Part shown: positions 11,401 through 21,400 of the stretch, piece by piece | Layout of the letters: each line of letters begins with the position of its first letter | Position numbering within the stretch: position 1 is the first letter of the stretch | Origin: Vigna angularis | Lineage: Eukaryota; Streptophyta; Magnoliopsida; Fabales; Fabaceae | Reading direction: 5' to 3' | Length of the DNA stretch: 64,000 nt | Assembly: GCF_016808095.1 (NCBI RefSeq) | Contig: NC_068971.1 | Span: 8,630,501 to 8,694,500 of the forward strand | Made by a program: the position numbers and the translations under genes | Notes under the pieces: generated by a model | Seen by the model: only the letters and a program-made list of their open reading frames with translations | What the model was told of the DNA's origin: nothing | Databases searched by the model: none

Positions 11401-12518
11401 GTAAATTACGCCGTTCCCTCTATGGCTTGAAACAATCACCTCGTGCTTGGTTTGGTAAATTTAGTCGGGTTGTGCAAAATTTTGGGTTGAAACGATGTGA
11501 GGCAGATCACTCAGTGTTTTATGGTCATTTTTCTCCTGACAAATGTGTTTATCTCATGGTGTATGTTGATGATATTGTTATTACAGGGAATGACAACACT
11601 AAAATTACTCAATTAAAGAATCATTTGTTCAACCACTTTCAGACTAAAGATCTGGGTCGTCTAAAATACTTCCTTGGTATTGAAGTGGCACAGTCAAAAG
11701 AAGGTGTCATCATTTCACAAAGGAAATATGCTCTTGATATTTTAGAGGAAACAGGTTTGACAAACTGCAAGCCTATTGATAGTCCTATGGACTCAAATCA
11801 AAAACTAATGAGAGATCAAGGTGAACCTTTCTCAGATCCAGAGAGATATAGAAGGCTGGTTGGAAAACTCATATATCTTACAATAACAAGACCTGATCTT
11901 TCTTATCCAGTGGGAGTTGTGAGTCAATTCATGCAGAATCCACATGTTGACCATTGGAATGCAGTAATTCGAATTCTCAGATACATAAAAGGAAATCCAG
12001 GACAGGGATTGTTGTATGAGGACAAGGGAAGCACTCAGATTGAAGGATATTGTGATGCAGATTGGGCTGGTTCTCCAATTGATAGAAGATCTACTACAGG
12101 ATATTGTGTTCTACTTGGAGGGAACCTTATATCTTGGAAAAGTAAGAAACAAAGTGTTGTTGCTAGATCTAGTGCTGAAGCTGAATACCGATCTATGTCT
12201 TTGACTACATGTGAACTTGTGTGGATCAAGCAACTTCTCCAAGAGTTGAAATTTTGTGGAAATGAGTCGTTGAAATTGTACTGTGACAACCAAGCAGCCC
12301 TTCATATTGCCTCCAATCCAGTGTTTCATGAGAGAACAAAACATATAGAAATTGATTGTCATTTTATTAGAGAGAAGTTGTTGACTAAGGAACTTGTTAC
12401 GAAGTTTGTCAATTCTAATGAACAACTCGGAGACATTATGACCAAATCTCTAAGGGGACCTAGGATTCAATTTATATGTTCCAAGCTTGGTGCATATGAT
12501 CTATATGCTCCACCTTGA
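8418..12518 (+). CDS. copia Gag-Pol polyprotein, intact
   Basis: A 1366-residue uninterrupted polyprotein from the ATG at 8418, the first ATG that opens the conserved copia gag start (KLSWKNYLSWSSSVELWFLG). Domains in order: gag; an RGG-like Arg/Gly stretch and CCHC knuckle at about 240 (CTYCKRIGHTREKC); protease at about 317 (LDSGASDH); integrase with GAG-pre-integrase zinc motif ([16 protein letters not shown]) and DDE core ([18 protein letters not shown]); the DLPIALRKG linker; RT with [13 protein letters not shown] and YVDDIV; RNase H with DADWAGS and the terminal [14 protein letters not shown]. Length and order match complete plant copia elements. Expression or activity cannot be judged from sequence. 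Confidence 0.93.
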   Translation: MAGLGTLPLSATPTITSAKLSWKNYLSWSSSVELWFLGQGHHDHLEQDVSTVPEEEKSQWQKLDFQLCAVLWQSVEPEVLEILRPYKTCSSFWRKAQDIFANDVQRLFDATQRVTSLKQNNHDMVTYIGTARAAVEELKNFFVADSLEGLNKKLDKFYMVLILRGLHSDFGHVRDQMLAGDQVPSMDSLVTRLLRVPSLVKDESSISGIETSAMVAPQGRGGGRGNRGGRGGRGMPPQCTYCKRIGHTREKCYALHGYPDKGVHVLKSDEPKISNEEYQEFLKYKSGKSSNPDQSSSMSSASTAGMSQSVEGHNPWILDSGASDHISGTISSFSSMSSQKIPHFITIANGSKVASQGIGRVSLSPSLNLNFVLYIPHCPYNLISLSQLTRSLNCSETFTANSFVIQEHGTGRLIGEGHESRGLYFLKHSSPASCFTTSSPKLLHDRLGHPSLFKLKMMVPSLKNIQVLDCESCQLGKHVRSSHPKKSETLCNSPFSTIHSDIWGPSRVTSFGFNYFVTFIDEFSRCTWVYLMKERSELLSIFVSFTNEIKNQFGKTIKILRSDNAKEYFSSAFSSFLSSQGILHQSTCPHSPQQNGVAERKNRHLIETARSLMLNTNIPVHHWGDAVLTACFQINRMPSSSLENKVPHSVIFPNDALYHIPPRVFGCTCFVHNVSPGLDKLSAKAIKCVFLGYSRLQKGYKCYSPSNKRYYMSADVTFFEDTPFFSSSVEDRSSVQQMFSLPSCDPLVIPASTPPTQNVNEVVPPPILTYQRRRQSQAQNNKDPLDSSPPPSAHQTMDPSSSSSSPNSDDDLPIALRKGIRSTRNPYPVYNFLSYHRLSSTYFSFVSSLSSIKTPNNIYEALDHPGWSQAMIDEMQALDHNGTWDLVPLPPGKKPVGCRWVYAIKVGPTGEIDRLKARLVAKGYTQVYGIDYCDTFSPVAKTSTVRILLAMAAIRHWPLYQLDIKNAFLHGDLEEEIYMEQPPGFVAQGESGLVCKLRRSLYGLKQSPRAWFGKFSRVVQNFGLKRCEADHSVFYGHFSPDKCVYLMVYVDDIVITGNDNTKITQLKNHLFNHFQTKDLGRLKYFLGIEVAQSKEGVIISQRKYALDILEETGLTNCKPIDSPMDSNQKLMRDQGEPFSDPERYRRLVGKLIYLTITRPDLSYPVGVVSQFMQNPHVDHWNAVIRILRYIKGNPGQGLLYEDKGSTQIEGYCDADWAGSPIDRRSTTGYCVLLGGNLISWKSKKQSVVARSSAEAEYRSMSLTTCELVWIKQLLQELKFCGNESLKLYCDNQAALHIASNPVFHERTKHIEIDCHFIREKLLTKELVTKFVNSNEQLGDIMTKSLRGPRIQFICSKLGAYDLYAPP

Positions 12519-12525
12519 GGGGGAG

Positions 12526-12666
12526 TGTTGAAATATATTGTATTGTATAATTGGTCTACTTGTGTGCTGGTCTACTTGCTCCTTATATAGGACATTTGGT
12601 GTAATAGAAAGATAACACAATGGAATAATACTTCTATCTTTATATTTTCTCTCTCCAAATTTAACA
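12526..12666 (+). repeat. 3' LTR of copia B
   Basis: Follows the polypurine tract directly, ends TTTAACA, and is followed by the AAAAG target duplication (12667-12671). Confidence 0.92.
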
Positions 12667-13230
12667 AAAAGCTTCCACCGCTGACCAATGTAAAAGGAAT
12701 TCGAAGCTTTCTTGGGCATGCTGGCTTTTATAGAAGATTCATTCAGCATTTTTCCAAGATTGCTAAGCCTTTAAGCAGCCTCCTTGTAAAGGATACACCG
12801 TTTGAAATGAATGACGAATGCTTGAAGGCATTTGAAGTTTTGAAAGCCAAGCTAATTTTTGCTCCGGTGATCATAGCCCCCGATTGGAATAAAGACTTTG
12901 AACTAATGTGTGATGCAAGCGACTATGCTATAGATGCAGTCCTTGGGCAGAGAAGAGAAAAACGGTTCCATACAATCTACTATGCAAGCAAAGTCTTGAA
13001 TGGAGCACAACTAAATTATTCAACCACAGAAAAGGAGTTTCTTGCCATAGTGTATGCGTTAGAGAAATTTAGGCCCTATCTCATTGGGTCTAAGGTGATT
13101 ATATACACTGATCATGCTGCCATCAAGTACTTGCTCACCAAACCTGATTCCAAACCACGCTTGATCAGATGGGTGCTCTTGCTACAAGAGTTTGACGTGC
13201 ATATTCATGACAATAAAGGCAGTGAAAATG

Positions 13231-14129
13231 TCATTGCTGATCATCTATCCCGGCTCATTAATGATGAAGTTACAAGCAAAGAAGAAGAGATCCGGGAATC
13301 CTTTTCAGATGAAACTCTCTTGCACATTCAACAGAGGCCATGGTTTGCTGACATGGCAAATTTCAAGGCAGCGGGAGTTATCCCAAAAGACTTATCTTGG
13401 AGTCAGAAAAAGAAGTTCTTTTATGATGCAAAACAATTTGTCTGGGATGACCCTTTCCTGTTCAAGATTGGGGCTGACAACCTATTGAGGCGCTGTGTAA
13501 CCAGTGAAGAAGCAGCAGGAATCCTTTGGCACTGTCATAATTCACCATATGGGGGGCACTTCAATGGAGAAAGAACAGCTGCAAAAGTCCTTCAGTCAGG
13601 ATTCTATTGGCCCACATTATTTAAAGATGCTCACAATCATGCCAAAAGCTGTGATAGATGTCAGAGAACCGGGAGCATATCAAGAAGGCATGAAATGCCA
13701 CTACAAGCAATCTTGGAGGTTGAAGTTTTTGACTGCTGGGGCATAGACTTTGTTGGCCCACTTCCACCATCTTTCAATAATGAATATATCTTGGTGGCTG
13801 TTGACTATGTAAGTAAATGGGTGGAAGCATCAGCATGTCAGAAAAATGATGCTAAAACAGTCATTAAATTCCTGAAAAGGAATATTTTCTCAAGGTTTGG
13901 GGTGCCTAGAATTCTTATTAGCGATGGAGGATCTCATTTTTGTAACTCCCAGCTAGAAAAGATACTAACTCATTATGAAGTGAGGCACAAAGTTGCATCC
14001 CCATACCATCCTCAGACCAACGGCCAGGCCGAGGTTTCAAATAGGGAAATTAAGAGGATTCTTGAGAAAACAGTTTCATCTTCAAGAAAAGACTGGGCAA
14101 TGAAGTTAGATGATGCCTTATGGGCCTAC
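13231..14129 (+). repeat. long inverted repeat, left arm
   Basis: This 899-bp stretch of Athila integrase is repeated in reverse complement at 15594-16492 with no indel (coordinate sums match at both ends). I see only a couple of substitutions; the encoded residues differ by one Asn/Ser near the start. The spacer is 1464 bp. Confidence 0.88.
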
Positions 14130-15089
14130 TCTATTTCAAACAACAATCTAAACTTAAAAGCAATAGATTTTCAATTACAAGCAAACGAAATTAAAACCTA
14201 CTTGATTTGGAGAAGCGAAATTAATTTGAAATTGGGGTTCTTTGTTATTTTGAGAGCTTGGCCGTGAGTGAAGAGTGCCCAGATAGACTTGATTTTGTGA
14301 AGAGAATGAGTGGGTATGAGTAAGGGTTTATTGGCTGGGTTGAGTGGCTGGGTTGAGTTGGGGAAAAGGGTTTGAAGAGGTAATGAGATGTTGATGGTGA
14401 GGGAGATGATGTGTGTGTAGTGTGGGATTCAGAAAATTGGAGTGATGGATTGTGGTAGAGGGGAAACGAGAGAGAAAAACAGAGAGAGAGCTGGAGTTGA
14501 GGGATTAGGGTTTGAGGAAATGAGGAAAATCTGACCACTGTGCACTAAAAATCCATTTAGATTGGGCCTGCACATGTCGCGCCCGGGCGCCCCTCTTGTG
14601 GAGGGCGCCGGGCGCGACCAGCACGTAGGTGGTGCCATCTCGCGCCTGGGCGCGCCTGGTCAGGGGGGCCTGGGCGTGAGTTCTGCAGATTTCAGAGACT
14701 GCAGAATTGCTCAACTCACTGTACAATTTTCTGATTTTTTTTTCTTCTCTGGCTCTCAAAACAACCCATAACAACCCAAACTTGCTCAAATCTCTAACAT
14801 TTGAAATTCACTTCAAGAATCAAAATTGAGGTGCTCAATTTCAAAAGTTTTCAGCATTCTCCAAAACAAGCTATTACAAATCAATACACACAAAATCACA
14901 CTATTAACAGCTCAGGCTACAAAACACACTAAAATGCTTCCACACAGCCAAATATTAACAAGTTCTAAAACACATTTAAGAAGATCAAAATCACACTCAA
15001 ATAACAAAATAACACTGAAGGAAGGTTAGAAAGCTGGGTTGCCTCCCAGTAAGCGCTTGTTTAACGTCATTAGCTTGACACAATGATGC
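14130..15089 (-). other. Athila post-pol non-coding / env-like spacer region
   Basis: About 960 bp with no recognisable protein on either strand. Read on the minus strand it follows pol and holds the GCGCTTACTGGGAGGC motif, an A/T-rich stretch, the GC-rich palindrome block (14570-14690) and a pyrimidine-rich stretch (14300-14520). Athila elements can carry an env-like ORF here; none is visible. Confidence 0.6.
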
Positions 15090-16492
15090 TCAAGGATCTG
15101 AGAGATGGATGATTGTGGTGAGACGCTGAATCTCACCACCCAGGTAATGTTTCAACCGCTGTCCATTTACCACCCAACTTCTATTTGGATCATCGGATGT
15201 GGGGTCAACCAATTCAATGGCTCCATGGGGCTTTACCTCCTTTATGGTAAAGGGTCGAGACCACTTTGATTTCAACTTGCCTTGGAGAATTTTGAATCTA
15301 GAGTTGAAGAGTAGGACTTGTTGGCCAGGTTGAAATTGTCTATTCAGAAGCATCTTGTCATGATACATCTTGACCTTTTCCTTGTACTTCTTGGAGTTTT
15401 TATAGGCGTTTAATCTCAGTTCGTCCAACTCTTGTAGTTGCAACTTCCTTTTTTCTGTAGACAAGGTATGATCAAAATTTAGAAATTTGATAGCCCAGTA
15501 AGCCTTGTGTTCCAAATCCACTGGTAAATGACATGCTTTTCCATAGACTAACTGGAATGGAGTCATTCCCACCGGTGTCTTCAATGCTGTTCTGTAGGCC
15601 CATAAGGCATCATCTAACTTCATTGCCCAGTCTTTTCTTGAAGATGAAACTGTTTTCTCAAGAATCCTCTTAATTTCCCTATTTGAAACCTCGGCCTGGC
15701 CGTTGGTCTGAGGATGGTATGGGGATGCAACTTTGTGCCTCACTTCATAATGAGTTAGTATCTTTTCTAGCTGGGAGTTACAAAAATGAGATCCTCCATC
15801 GCTAATAAGAATTCTAGGCACCCCAAACCTTGAGAAAATATTCCTTTTCAGGAATTTAATGACTGTTTTAGCATCATTTTTCTGACATGCTGATGCTTCC
15901 ACCCATTTACTTACATAGTCAACAGCCACCAAGATATATTCATTATTGAAAGATGGTGGAAGTGGGCCAACAAAGTCTATGCCCCAGCAGTCAAAAACTT
16001 CAACCTCCAAGATTGCTTGTAGTGGCATTTCATGCCTTCTTGATATGCTCCCGGTTCTCTGACATCTATCACAGCTTTTGGCATGATTGTGAGCATCTTT
16101 AAATAATGTGGGCCAATAGAATCCTGACTGAAGGACTTTTGCAGCTGTTCTTTCTCCATTGAAGTGCCCCCCATATGGTGAATTATGACAGTGCCAAAGG
16201 ATTCCTGCTGCTTCTTCACTGGTTACACAGCGCCTCAATAGGTTGTCAGCCCCAATCTTGAACAGGAAAGGGTCATCCCAGACAAATTGTTTTGCATCAT
16301 AAAAGAACTTCTTTTTCTGACTCCAAGATAAGTCTTTTGGGATAACTCCCGCTGCCTTGAAATTTGCCATGTCAGCAAACCATGGCCTCTGTTGAATGTG
16401 CAAGAGAGTTTCATCTGAAAAGGATTCCCGGATCTCTTCTTCTTTGCTTGTAACTTCATCACTGATGAGCCGGGATAGATGATCAGCAATGA
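15090..16492 (-). pseudogene. Athila integrase C-terminal half (inverted copy)
   Basis: Open on the minus strand from the junction at 16492 to a natural pol stop at 15090. It contains the end of RNase H (IADHLSRL), the integrase zinc region ([18 protein letters not shown]), the DDE core ([14 protein letters not shown]), and a C-terminal region absent from the plus-strand copy ([36 protein letters not shown], the last motif being GPY/F-like). No frame break is visible inside the fragment, but gag, protease and RT are missing, so it is a dead piece. It supplies the end of pol that the plus copy lacks. Confidence 0.82.
15594..16492 (-). repeat. long inverted repeat, right arm
   Basis: Reverse complement of 13231-14129, gap-free. 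The last two matching bases overlap the junction with copia C. Confidence 0.88.
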
Positions 16493-18166
16493 GTCTGACT
16501 TGCCTATTGCCCTCCGTAAAGGTATACGCTCTACCCGTAACCCTTCCCCCCATTATACTGTTCTTAGTTACCACAGATTATATCCATCTTTTTACACTTA
16601 TCTCTCATCCATTTCTTCTGTGTCAATTCCTAAATCTGGGGGTGATGCCTTAACTCATCCTGGCTGACGTCAAGCTATGCTGGATGAATTAAGTGCTTTA
16701 CAGAAAAGTGGAACTTGGGAGCTTGTCCAATTACCATCTGGAAAGTCTGTTGTTGTTTACAGGTGGGTGTATGCTATCAAGGTTGGCCCTGATGGCACAA
16801 TTGATCGTCTGAAAGCTCGACTGGTTGCCAAAGACTACACACAAATTTTTGGTTTGGATTATGGTGATACTTTTTCTCCAGTGGCAAAAATGACCTCTGT
16901 TCGCCAATTCATTGCCATGGCCGCTCTTCGACAATGGTCTTTTACCAACTTGATGTCAAAACTGCGTTCCTAAATGGTAATTTGCATGAAGAAATTTATA
17001 TGGAGCAACTGCCTGGCTTTGTTGCTCAGGGGGAGTCATCTGGATTGGTATGTCGTCTTCGCAAATCCTTATATGGCCTAAAACAATCTGCTCGGGCCTG
17101 GTTTGGTAAATTCAGTTGTGTTGTTCAACAATTTGGTGTGTCTTGCAGTGAAGCGGATCATTCAGTGTTCTATCGCCATTCAAGTGCTAGATGTATTTAC
17201 TTAATAGTGTATGTTGATGATATTGTTCTCACAGAAAGTGACTATCTCGGCATCTCTCAGATGAAACAACACCTTTGTCATAATTTTCAAACCAAAGATC
17301 TTGGCAAACTCCGGTACTTTTTGGGTATTGAAGTAGCACAATCCAATGATGGTATTGTCATATCTCAGAGGAAGTATGTGTTAGACATCATGGAGGAAAC
17401 AGGGTTAATGAACTGTAAATATGTTGAGACACCTATGAACCCTAACATCAAACTCTTACCAAATCAGGGGGAACCTTTCTCAGATCCTGAACGGTACAGA
17501 AGATTAGTTGGTAAATTAAACTATCTTACCGTTACGCGTCCTGACATTTCCTTCGCAGTTAGTGTGGTGAGTCAATTTCTTAACTCCCCATGTGAAGACC
17601 ATTGGGATGCAGTTGTTCGCATACTGAAGTATATTAAAGGATCACCTGGAAAAGGTTTGCTATATGGCCCTAACAACGATACAAAAATCGTTTGCTATTC
17701 AGATGCTGATTGGGCTGGTTCCCCTTCTGATAGGAGGTCTACTTCTGGATATTGTGTCTCTATTCGTGGCAACCTGATTTCTTGGAAAAGTAAGAAGCAA
17801 AGTATTGTGGCAAGGTCCAACGTAGAAGCAGAATATAGAGCTATGGCATCTGCTACTTGCGAGCTTGTGTGGCTTAAACAATTACTTAATGAATTGAAAT
17901 TTGGAGATGCCACTCACATGACACTTATATGTTATAATCAAGTTGCTCTTCATATTAGCTCTAACCCTGTCTTCCGTGAGAGAACCAAGCACATTGAAGT
18001 TGATTGTCATTTTATTAGAGAAAAAATCATATCCGGAGATATCAACACTGAGTTCGTTAACTCAGGCAACCAGTTGGCAGACATATTCACCAAGTCCTTA
18101 CGAGGACCTAGAATTGACTATCTTTGTAACAAGCTTGGAACATATGGTTTATATGCTCCAACTTGA
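16493..18166 (+). pseudogene. copia RT-RNase H pseudogene (element C)
   Basis: Reads [16 protein letters not shown] onward. It carries an in-frame TGA at about 16666 in place of a conserved Trp, and a one-base deletion near 16937 that shifts the frame just before YQLDVKTAFLNGNLHEE. After that the frame is open to 18166, with YVDDIV in RT and DADWAGS in RNase H. The RNase H motif TKHIEVDCHFIREK is kept, and the Asp in the usual CDNQ motif is replaced (CYNQ). Truncation plus stop plus frameshift make it a relic. Confidence 0.85.
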
Positions 18167-18173
18167 GGGGGAG

Positions 18174-18340
18174 TGTTAGATGTTAAGTTGTATGTTTCTG
18201 TTAATTGGGCTTAGCCCATTCTGTATTTAGGGTTTAACCCTTATCCTACATTATAAATAAACTACCCTATGTGTATGCTAAACACATTAGGGAGATTTCC
18301 CCTAATCTTCTTCCCTATATTCAATAGAAACTTACCGTAT
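18174..18340 (+). repeat. 3' LTR of copia C
   Basis: Starts TGTTAGATGTTAAG after the polypurine tract and contains a TATA-like segment (cattataaataaac) near 18250. The end is estimated at 18335-18342, where the sequence changes character. Confidence 0.65.
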
Positions 18341-18436
18341 CCAGTGTTTTTGAAGAGGCGGGAAGAAGGAAGGTGTTTCTGATGCGGCGGACCCTTCGCT
18401 CTGGGTCATCGATGTGCAGAAAGGAGTTTACGGGTC

Positions 18437-21400
18437 TTGTTACTAGCAGAGGATGAGGAGGAGGAATTGGAGGAAAATTCTAAACCGGAAGCGAATGCCG
18501 AGGGGCTGACGCCTCCCAAGACCATGAAGATGATCGGATTAATAGGAGAGATTAGGGTGGTCGTCTTGATCGACAGTGGGGCTAGCCACAATTTCATTGG
18601 CCGGCGAGTGGTGGAGGAACTGGGTTTATGGGTGGTTGCAACACCCACCTACGCTGTGAGCTTGGGGGACGGGCGTAAGAAGTGGACAAGTGGACGTTGC
18701 GAGAAGGTGGGATTGAAGCTGGGAGACGTTGAGGTGGAGGAAGACATGTATGTGTTTGAACTGGGGGAGTTGATCTGATATTGGGCATTGCTTGGTTGGC
18801 AAAATTGGGGGAGGTGGTTATTAATTGGAAAGATATGTACATGCAGTATGTAATGGCAGGTGAGAAAAGGATGATCAAAGGAGATCCAGCGCTTTCAAGA
18901 CAGTTGGTAGACCCAGACGCACTTGTCAAGATAATGGATGCTGAGTCATGGTTTCTGGTTTGGGAATTGTGCGTAGTGTAGCAGGGGACAGGCGGTGACT
19001 TGTTGGGTGAATTGAATGAAAAGCAGCAGGTGGAGATCAGAGTTGTTCTGCAGGCCCACTGATTTTGGTAAAGAAGAAGGACGGAAGCTGGAGATTCTGC
19101 ATGGATTACAGGGCCTTGAATAAGGCTACAGTCCCAGATAAATTTCCAATTCCGGTTATTGAGGAACTTTTGGATGAGCTCAGGGGGGCAAGGTTCTTCT
19201 CTAAGCTGGATTTGAAAGCGGGATATCATCAGATACGCATGGGGAAGAAGATGTCCACAAGACTGCTTTCAGAACGCATCAGGGCTTGTTCGAGTTTTTG
19301 GTGATGCCACTTGGATTAACAAATGCACCCGCAACCTTCCAGAGCGCCATGAACAGATTAATGGCACCTTACTTGAGGAAATGGGTGCTCGTTTTTTTTG
19401 ACGACATATTGGTGTACATCCCTTCATGGGAAGAGCATCTTCAACACTTAAAGTTGGTATTGCAGCTGCTGGAACAGAACAGCTTGGTGGCCAATAAGAA
19501 AAAGTGCGAGTTTGGGAAACGGAAAATTCAATACTTGGGACACCAAATATCGGAGAAAGGAGTTGAGATGGACCAAGATAAAATTAAAGTCGTGTTGGAG
19601 TGGGAAGAAACCAAAAATTTGAAAGCGTTGAGGGGATTTTTGGGTTTAACGGGGTACTATATGAGATTCGTGCAGAGATATGGGGAATTAGCAAGACCTC
19701 TTACGGAATTGTTAAAAAAGGGAAAGTTTGAATGGTCCGAGCGAGCCAAGACAGCCATGGATACTCTGAAGGCTATGATGACATCTGCACCGGTCCTGGC
19801 TTTGCCCGATTTCACGTAAGAATTTCACGTGGAGTGTGATGCTTCGTGGTGTGGAGTGGGGGCTGTGTTGATGCAAAATAAGAAACCCATTGCTTTCTTT
19901 AGCAAGGTGCTGTCGGAGGGATCTCGAAGTAAGTCTATATACGAGAAAGAGCTTATGGCGGTGGTGTTGGCCATCCAACATTGGCGACCCTATCTATTAG
20001 GGAGGAGGTTCGTGGTTCACACCGACCAACGCAGCCTCAAATACTTGCTGGAACAGCGGATAACGAGGCACAACCAACAGAACTGGATAGAAAAGTTGAT
20101 GGGTTACGATTTTGAAATTGTTTATAAGCTAGGCAGTTCGAACAAGGTTGCAGACGCATTATCTCGGAAAAGACAAGGTTGTATGGAGGAGGCTGAACTG
20201 CGAGCTATTTCTAGACCCTACTGGCACAATTTTCAGGAGGTTTTGAAAGAAGTGGAGGAGGATGACACGCTTCGAAAAATAATAGAGGATGTCAGAGGGG
20301 CCCCAAATAGCCATGAAGCCTATACGTTGGAGAATGACCGCCTTCACTACAAAGGAAGGCTGGTTTTATCAGCTAAGTCGAGTTGGATTCCCAAGCTCTT
20401 GGCAGAGTTTCACGTGACGAGCATTGGCGGCCATTCCGGAGTGTTTCGTACTTACAGAAAGGTAGCTCAATCACTATATTGGCCAGGCATGAAGAAAACA
20501 ATAACAGAGTTTGTGGCTGCCTGTGTGATTTGTCAGCAGCATAAACATTTAGCTACTTCTCCCCAGGTTCTTTTGCAGCCACTACCTATTCCACAGGCCA
20601 TTTGGGAAGAGATAAGTCTTGATTTTATTGTGAAGCTACCCAAATCCCAAGGGTTTGACGCAATCTTGGTAGTAGTTGACCGGTTGAGTAAATACAGTCA
20701 CTTCATAGCACTGAAACAACCTTATTCCGCACGCACGGTGGTTGAGGCTTTCATACAAGACATAGTTAAATTGCATGGGATTCCTACGTCCATAGTCAGT
20801 GATAGAGGCCCTCTCTTTTTGAACATTTTCTGGAAAGAGCTTTTCAAGATGCAGGGTACCCAGCTCAACATTAGCACGGCATACCATCCTGATACGGATG
20901 GCCAAACTGAGGTGGTGAACAGAATTTTGGAGGGGTATTTGAGGTGTTTTTACTCAGAACAACCGAAGAGGTGGAAGACGATGCTTTCATGGGCTGAATA
21001 CTGGTATAACACCAGTTATCAAAGTGCAGCAAGGTGCTCCCCTTTTGAAATAGTATACGGACAGCCTCCACCAACTTTGAGTCGTTTTATTCCAGGGGAG
21101 ACATTGGTGGAATCAGTGGCACAAGATTTGTTAACAAGGGATGAGGCTTTAAAACAATTGAAGTTCATTTACGGCAAGCTCAGGAGGCAATGATCACTCA
21201 AGCTAATAGAAGAAGGAAAGAAGCAGATATTCAGGTGGGGGATTGGGTCTATTTAAAAGTTAGACCCCATAGGCAGTCGTCCATGCCTCTTAGGTTGCAC
21301 CAGAAGCTATATGCCAGCTATTATGGACCTTTCGAGGTGTTACAGCAGGTGGGGAAAGTAGCCTTCCGTTTACAATTACCGGAGGCAGCAAGAATTCATC

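Larger units (their letters stand above)
7860..12666 (+). mobile_element. complete Ty1/copia retrotransposon (element B), nested in Athila
   Basis: A 4.8-kb element with both LTRs (7860-8012 and 12526-12666), an initiator-Met-type primer binding site (TGGTATCCAGAGC from 8013), an uninterrupted Gag-Pol frame, a polypurine tract (GAGGGGGAG, 12517-12525) and a perfect 5-bp target duplication (AAAAG). All parts needed for an autonomous element are present. The two LTRs differ by an indel near their middle (153 versus 141 bp) and a few substitutions, so it is not brand new. Confidence 0.93.
3308..14129 (+). mobile_element. Ty3/gypsy Athila-type retrotransposon, 3'-truncated
   Basis: Begins TGATAACGG exactly where array unit U0 stops. 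In order: a 1-kb LTR, a tRNA-Asp-type primer binding site, gag-protease, RT, RNase H and most of the integrase. It is broken by the nested copia B (7860-12666, duplicated target AAAAG) and ends abruptly inside the integrase at 14129, where an inverted Athila fragment starts. Athila assignment rests on the gag sequence, the DLGA protease active site and the primer binding site. Frameshifts near 6690 and near 7430 and the missing 3' end make it non-autonomous. Confidence 0.85.
6689..14129 (+). pseudogene. Athila pol (RT-RNase H-integrase), interrupted and truncated
   Basis: Fragments in order: the RT start in 6689-7440 (NPVMKEEVRKEVLKAGIIYP, WVSPVQVVPKKGG); a small deletion plus frameshift near 7430, where about 18 residues of RT are lost; RT continued at 7464-7859 (MPFGLCNAPATFQRCM, catalytic FVDDF); the nested copia at 7860-12666; then the rest of RT, RNase H ([12 protein letters not shown]) and integrase from 12672. 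The integrase has its zinc-binding HHCC region ([18 protein letters not shown]) and DDE core ([17 protein letters not shown]) and is cut at 14129, just after DDALWAY. Two frame breaks, an insertion and a truncation make it non-functional. Confidence 0.85.
14130..16492 (-). mobile_element. inverted Athila fragment (integrase to 3' non-coding)
   Basis: On the minus strand this reads from the integrase zinc region through the pol stop at 15090 into downstream Athila sequence. That sequence includes the GCGCTTACTGGGAGGC motif near 15040-15057 commonly seen after pol in plant gypsy elements, and a GC-rich GCGCCCGGGCGC block at 14570-14690. No LTR end or primer site is recognised. It abuts the plus-strand Athila at 14129/14130 and copia C at about 16492. 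Confidence 0.78.
16493..18340 (+). mobile_element. Ty1/copia fragment (element C), 5'-truncated
   Basis: Starts abruptly inside pol at the [10 protein letters not shown] linker, so the 5' LTR, gag, protease and integrase are absent. It retains RT, RNase H, a polypurine tract (18165-18173) and a 3' LTR. The right edge near 18340 is estimated. Confidence 0.82.

Noticed and set aside
14245..14789. Overlapping frames on both strands, considered as an Athila env-like gene
   Set aside because: No frame extends through the region and none has a signal peptide or membrane pattern. The pyrimidine-rich and CpG-rich composition explains them.
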